The translations under genes were made by a program, and so were the position numbers. Shown here one piece after another: positions 60,201-64,000 of a stretch of DNA of 64,000 nt. The notes below the pieces were generated by a model. It saw only the letters and a program-made list of their open reading frames with translations, had not been told where the DNA came from and did no database searches. Source of the stretch: Enterobacter bugandensis (GTDB lineage: Bacteria > Pseudomonadota > Gammaproteobacteria > Enterobacterales > Enterobacteriaceae); the NCBI RefSeq assembly GCF_900324475.1, contig NZ_LT992502.1, positions 558,001 to 622,000 of the forward strand, written 5' to 3'. The first letter of the stretch is position 1; the number at the start of each line of letters is the position of its first letter.

Positions 60201-62809
60201 ACCAGCTCAGCGTCTGGACCCAGCCGCTGTCATTCACCATTGAGTGCGCAACAGCCTGCTTCACCGCCGCCGTTACCCACGGCGATATGACGGTGGCCTG
60301 CTTTGCGGCCTGCCATCAGGTCATTAACTTCCTCTCTCGGGGCGATCACCTGGACGGAGTGTTGACCAGCATCGATCGCGGCCTGGCGTTTGTACGTAAA
60401 ACCCACTTCCAGGACGTGGAGACCATATTGATGCTCCAGCGCACCTTCGTGGAGTTTTTGCGCACGCCGACGATCGGCACCTGGACCGCGTCGCAGGCGC
60501 TGCCCGAGGCGCTGCTTCCCGCGTCGCCGGAGCAGGCCCCGGAGCAGACCTCCACTATGCTGTTCTGGTACTGGCTCTACCGCGGCATGGCGCACTTTAC
60601 CTGCGGCGAGTATACCGACGCGCAGGCGGATCTTGAGATGGCGGGCTGGTACGCGTGGTCTGCGCCGGGCCATATCCATCTGCTGGATTACCATCTCTAC
60701 AGCGCGCTGGCGCTCTCACGTCAGCTGACGCCGGAGACGTTTTCGGCAAATCACCGCCGCAGCATTCACGCTCACTACGACAAAATCGCCCTCTGGGCGC
60801 GCATTAATCCCGGCACGTTCGCGGATAAAGAGGCGCTGATCTACGCCGAAATTGTCCGTCTGGACGGGATGAACAGCATTGCGCTTGAGCAGTATGAGAA
60901 GGCGGTCCGGCTCTCCCGCGAGGGTGGCTTTAACCCGATTAACGCCCTGGCCCACGAGCTGGCGGGCCGCTTTGCGCTGGCCTGCGGCTACCCGACCGCA
61001 TCAGACGCGCACTTCCGCGGCTCGATTGCCGCCTGGGGCCGCGCGGGCGCGCAGGCCAAGGTGCGCCAGCTGGAGCAGGATTTCCCGCACCTGCTGGCCT
61101 CCGGGCAGGCCAGCGCCTACGACACGGTGGCGTTTGCCCAGAACGAGACGATCCGCGATCTGCAGAGCGTGATCAAGGCTTCCCGCGCGCTGTCGGAAGA
61201 GATCAATCTTGAGCGCCTGATTGAAAACCTGATGACCATCCTGCTCGAACGCGCCGGGGCGCAGCGCGGCTTGCTGCTTCGCGTGAACGATAACCTGATC
61301 CCGGAGATCGAGGCCAGCGCCTGGACCAGCACCGACGGCGTGCGGGTGCGGATCCTGAAAGACGTGCCGATGGCGACCGACATGCCGCTGTCGGTGCTGG
61401 CTGCGGTGATCCGCACCGGGCAGGAGATCCGCACCGGCAAGCCGGAGGAGTTTCATCCTTTCAGCCAGGACCCTTATCTGGTGACCTCGGGGGCGGCGGT
61501 GATGTGCGTCCCGATGTTCAAACAGGCGCGGCTGGTGGGCGTGCTCTACCTGGAAAACCGCCTGATGCCGGAGGTCTTCACCGCCGAGCACTCGCGCGTG
61601 GTCAGCCTGCTGGGCGCGCAGGCAGCGGTATCCCTGGAGACGGCGCGGCTCTACGCCGAGCTGCTGGCGGAGAACATTCAGCGCCGCCGGGTGGAAAAAG
61701 AGCTGCGCGCCAGCCAGACCTCGCTGATGCTGGGCGAGCAGATCAGCCACACCGGCAGCTGGCGCTGGGAGCTGGAGCAGGATCTGATGTTTGTCTCGGA
61801 AGAGTACGCCCGCATTCTCGGCCTGCCCGACCAGCAAAAGATGATCTCCATGGCGGAGTTTTTAACCTTCGTCCACGAGGACGATTACGCCCGCATCAGC
61901 GCCATCGTCACCCAGAGCGTGCGCGACGGGCTCTCCATGCGTGCGGAGTTTCGTATAAAGCGCACCGACGGCTCAACGCGCTACATCCTCGGGATTGGCG
62001 ATCCGGTGGGGGTGGGCAGCGAGGTGAACGAGTACTACGGCATTATTACGGATATCACCAGCCAGCGCGCCGCGGAGGATGCCATGCGGGTGGCGCAGGC
62101 GGATCTGGCGAGGGTGTCCCGCGCCACCACCGTCGGGCAGCTGACCTCCTCCATCGCTCACGAGATCAACCAGCCGCTGATGTCGATCGTCTCGAATGCC
62201 GGGGCGAGCCTGCGCTGGCTCAGCCGCGAGCCCGCCCGCCTGGATAAAGTGCGCGAAGGGCTGGAGGAGATCGCCGCGGAAGGCGCGCGTGCGGGGGAGA
62301 TCATTCGCAGCATCCAGTCCCTGACGCGCAAGCAGGATCCCACCTTCTCGCGCATTGATATGCACTACCTGATCCACCATATCATCACGCTTTCGCGCAG
62401 CGAGCTGGAGCAGAGACACATTAGCGTTGATTATCTGTTGAACGCCAGCGACAGCTTTATCACCGGGGACAGCGTGCAGATCCAGCAGGTGCTGCTGAAT
62501 CTGGTGATGAATGCGGTAGAAGCGATGGCCGAGGTGAGGGATCGCGCCAGCACCATCATCCTCAGCACCGCCAACGCGGAAGGGAAAGTGCTCGTTGAGA
62601 TCGCCGATACCGGGAGCGGCATTGAGCCCGAACGGCTGGAGCAGATTTTTGACTCGTTCTACTCCACCAAGCCGCAGGGGATGGGGATGGGGCTGACCAT
62701 CAGCGCCAGCATCATCGAGCGCCACTGCGGAAAGCTGAGCGCGCGCCGCCGGGAGCCGCACGGCACGGTGTTTACCTTCGCGCTGCCGCTGGCCGCGCAG
62801 GAAGGGTAA
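57227..62809 (+). CDS. giant pseudokinase / AAA ATPase / GAF-PAS histidine kinase
   Basis: This 1860-residue protein is of the trifunctional Ser/Thr kinase-ATPase-sensor kinase type. Order: a protein-kinase-like domain (~1-290) with [10 protein letters not shown] (catalytic loop, His146) and MSPEH, [23 protein letters not shown]; an AAA_16 ATPase (P-loop [10 protein letters not shown] at ~346-355, [12 protein letters not shown] at ~474-485); a helical TPR-like middle; GAF (~1315-1480); PAS (~1500-1620); HisKA with His1645 in [13 protein letters not shown]; HATPase with NLVMNAVEA and [15 protein letters not shown]. The kinase domain reads GSFG for DFG and no VAIK lysine is evident, so it is probably a pseudokinase. 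It is flanked by two response regulators and lacks membrane segments. Confidence 0.9.
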   Translation: [1860 protein letters not shown]

Positions 62810-62812
62810 ACG

Positions 62813-63430
62813 TTACTCAGCGGGCTGGCTTTTGGTCAGGCGCTCAACGGCCCTGACCAGCTCGGCCACGGAGCGCACCTGCATTTTCTCCATCACGCGG
62901 CGGCGGTGCACTTTCACCGTGATCTCGCTGACGCCCAGCTCGGCGGCAATCTGCTTGTTGAGCTTGCCGGTGATGGCAAGCTCAAGCACCTCGTGCTCGC
63001 GCGGCGTGAGGGACAGATGGCGCTGCTTCAGGGCGTAGTGCTCTTTATTGCGCACGGCGTTGTTTTCCGCCAGCTGCAGCGCGGACTCAATGGCGTCGAT
63101 CAGCGCGGCGGATTCGACGGGCTTGGTGAGAAATTCGTACGCGCCGCCTTTGATGGCGCGCACCGACATCGGGATAGTGCCGTGGCCGGTGAGAAAAATA
63201 ATCGGGATCTCGCGCCCGCTGTCTTTGAGCGCGTCCGCCACCTCGAAGCCAGAGATGGCGGGCATCTGCATGTCGAGGATCACGCACGACGGCAGATCCT
63301 CAAACCGGTGTTGAAGAAACGTTTCTGCTGATGAAAAGCCGATGGCGTTTAAGTCTGCCGATTCCAGTAGCCCGATTACGGACTGCCTGACCGCGTCATC
63401 GTCATCAACCACATACACAATGTGTTCCAT
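62813..63430 (-). CDS. FixJ-type response regulator
   Basis: The 205-residue protein has a receiver (YVVDDDDAVRQS, phosphoacceptor Asp53 in VILDMQMP, FLTGHG, LTKPVE) and a LuxR-type HTH (LTPREHEVLELAITGKLNKQIAAELGVSEITVKVHRRRVMEKM). It is convergent with the kinase, 3 bases apart at the ends, and is the likely DNA-binding output of that kinase. Which genes it controls is unknown; the neighbouring YcaC/XapX unit is a candidate. Confidence 0.9.
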   Translation of the reverse strand: MEHIVYVVDDDDAVRQSVIGLLESADLNAIGFSSAETFLQHRFEDLPSCVILDMQMPAISGFEVADALKDSGREIPIIFLTGHGTIPMSVRAIKGGAYEFLTKPVESAALIDAIESALQLAENNAVRNKEHYALKQRHLSLTPREHEVLELAITGKLNKQIAAELGVSEITVKVHRRRVMEKMQVRSVAELVRAVERLTKSQPAE

Positions 63431-63609
63431 TCACCGCCCCGGTGCTGATTTAAATGTCGAGGATGCAAACAGTCTCAACGGTGGCGTAAGAGACTGTTTA
63501 TGCTGACTTTCATCTTAACACATTAAATATCATTATCATTTAACAATATGATAACCATATGAAGTATAGCGAGCCGGGGCGGGGGTGGTGAAGGAATGAA
63601 ACGCTGTTT

Positions 63610-63996
63610 TTATGCACCGACAAGTTCGATGCGGTTGCCGTCCGGGTCCGCGATTACCGCTTCATAAAAGCCGTCCCCGGTCATGCGCGGGGCGCTGAGC
63701 AGCGTGCCGTTTGACTGCGCCCGCTCGGCCATGCTGTCCACTTTTGCCTTGCTGCCGACGTTAATGGCGATATGCGCCCAGCCGATAAACTCCGGGTGCG
63801 ACGGGGCGTCGGGCAGGTCCGGCAGCGTCATCAGCTCGAGGGTCGGCCCGTCATCCAGGGTAATAAAATGGGATTCAAACCCCGGACGGTTTTTGCTGAC
63901 GTAGCGTTCGTTACTGCGGCCATTAAACACCGTTTCCCAGAACTGAACCTGGGCCTCAAGGCTGCGGGTCCAGAGTGCGACATGTGCAATATTCAT
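63610..63996 (-). CDS. VOC-family (glyoxalase-like) protein
   Basis: The 128-residue protein has two beta-alpha-beta-beta-beta modules of the vicinal oxygen chelate fold: AHVALWTRSLEAQVQFWETVF with the first metal His, a central Glu in PTLELMTL, a second His in GWAHIAINVG, and the final Glu in PDGNRIELVG. Substrate unknown. The ATG is 4 bases from the window's right end, so its ribosome site cannot be seen. About 180 bases to the response regulator hold no gene. Confidence 0.85.
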   Translation of the reverse strand: MNIAHVALWTRSLEAQVQFWETVFNGRSNERYVSKNRPGFESHFITLDDGPTLELMTLPDLPDAPSHPEFIGWAHIAINVGSKAKVDSMAERAQSNGTLLSAPRMTGDGFYEAVIADPDGNRIELVGA

Positions 63997-64000
63997 AAGA

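Overview
The window is a piece of an enterobacterial chromosome. Core-type genes at the right (fosA, trpS2, a LacI-regulated sugar locus) look like Enterobacter or Leclercia; the exact genus is an inference. The first ~41.5 kb is accessory DNA, AT-rich at the left. From ~41.7 kb the DNA is GC-rich and has host-like codon use.

Layout. (1) 1-3.25 kb: end of a mobilisable element with two small lipoproteins, a zinc-ribbon membrane protein, a MOB-P-type relaxase with a hexanucleotide repeat, MobC and a possible oriT. (2) 3.3-5.7 kb: an unrecognised overlapping gene pair and a broken ankyrin gene. (3) 5.7-9.9 kb: a three- or four-gene operon with a DUF262 (DGLQR) protein, an OLD/DUF3696-type ATPase and unknown partners; a likely defence system. 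(4) ~10.14 kb: an isolated 3' piece of tRNA-Leu (leuX), taken as an island attachment site. (5) 10.5-32.6 kb: a dpd cluster for 7-deazaguanine DNA modification and restriction. dpdC-dpdA-dpdB run rightward. queD and the overlapping operon dpdE-F-G-H-I-J-K-D run leftward. dpdD carries a one-base frameshift. (6) 33.2-34.8 kb: an HNH nuclease and a methyltransferase. (7) 35.0-41.5 kb: orphan type VI secretion cargo (tlde1 with a premature stop, its immunity gene and hcp; a PAAR-pocket DNase effector with intact and broken immunity genes), together with a SymE toxin. Two related SOS (LexA) promoters lie here. (8) 41.7-64 kb: trpS2 behind a Trp-codon attenuator, fosA, a LacI/GH5/symporter locus, McrBC, an amidohydrolase/DoxX/MFS/hydrolase operon divergent from a YcaC-like hydrolase, two XapX genes, and a giant pseudokinase-ATPase-histidine kinase flanked by two response regulators.

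How it fits together. Dpd, McrBC and the DUF262/ATPase module are three independent anti-invader systems. In dpd, QueD helps make the preQ0 precursor. DpdA and DpdB place it in DNA and DpdC converts it to the amide form. DpdD-K restrict unmodified DNA, so a broken dpdD may leave a modification-only locus. The candidates for new biology are the trpS2 attenuator, the shared SOS leader in front of T6SS cargo, the DUF262/DUF3696 operon and the unrecognised pair at 3.3-4.9 kb. No CRISPR array, rRNA or complete tRNA was seen.
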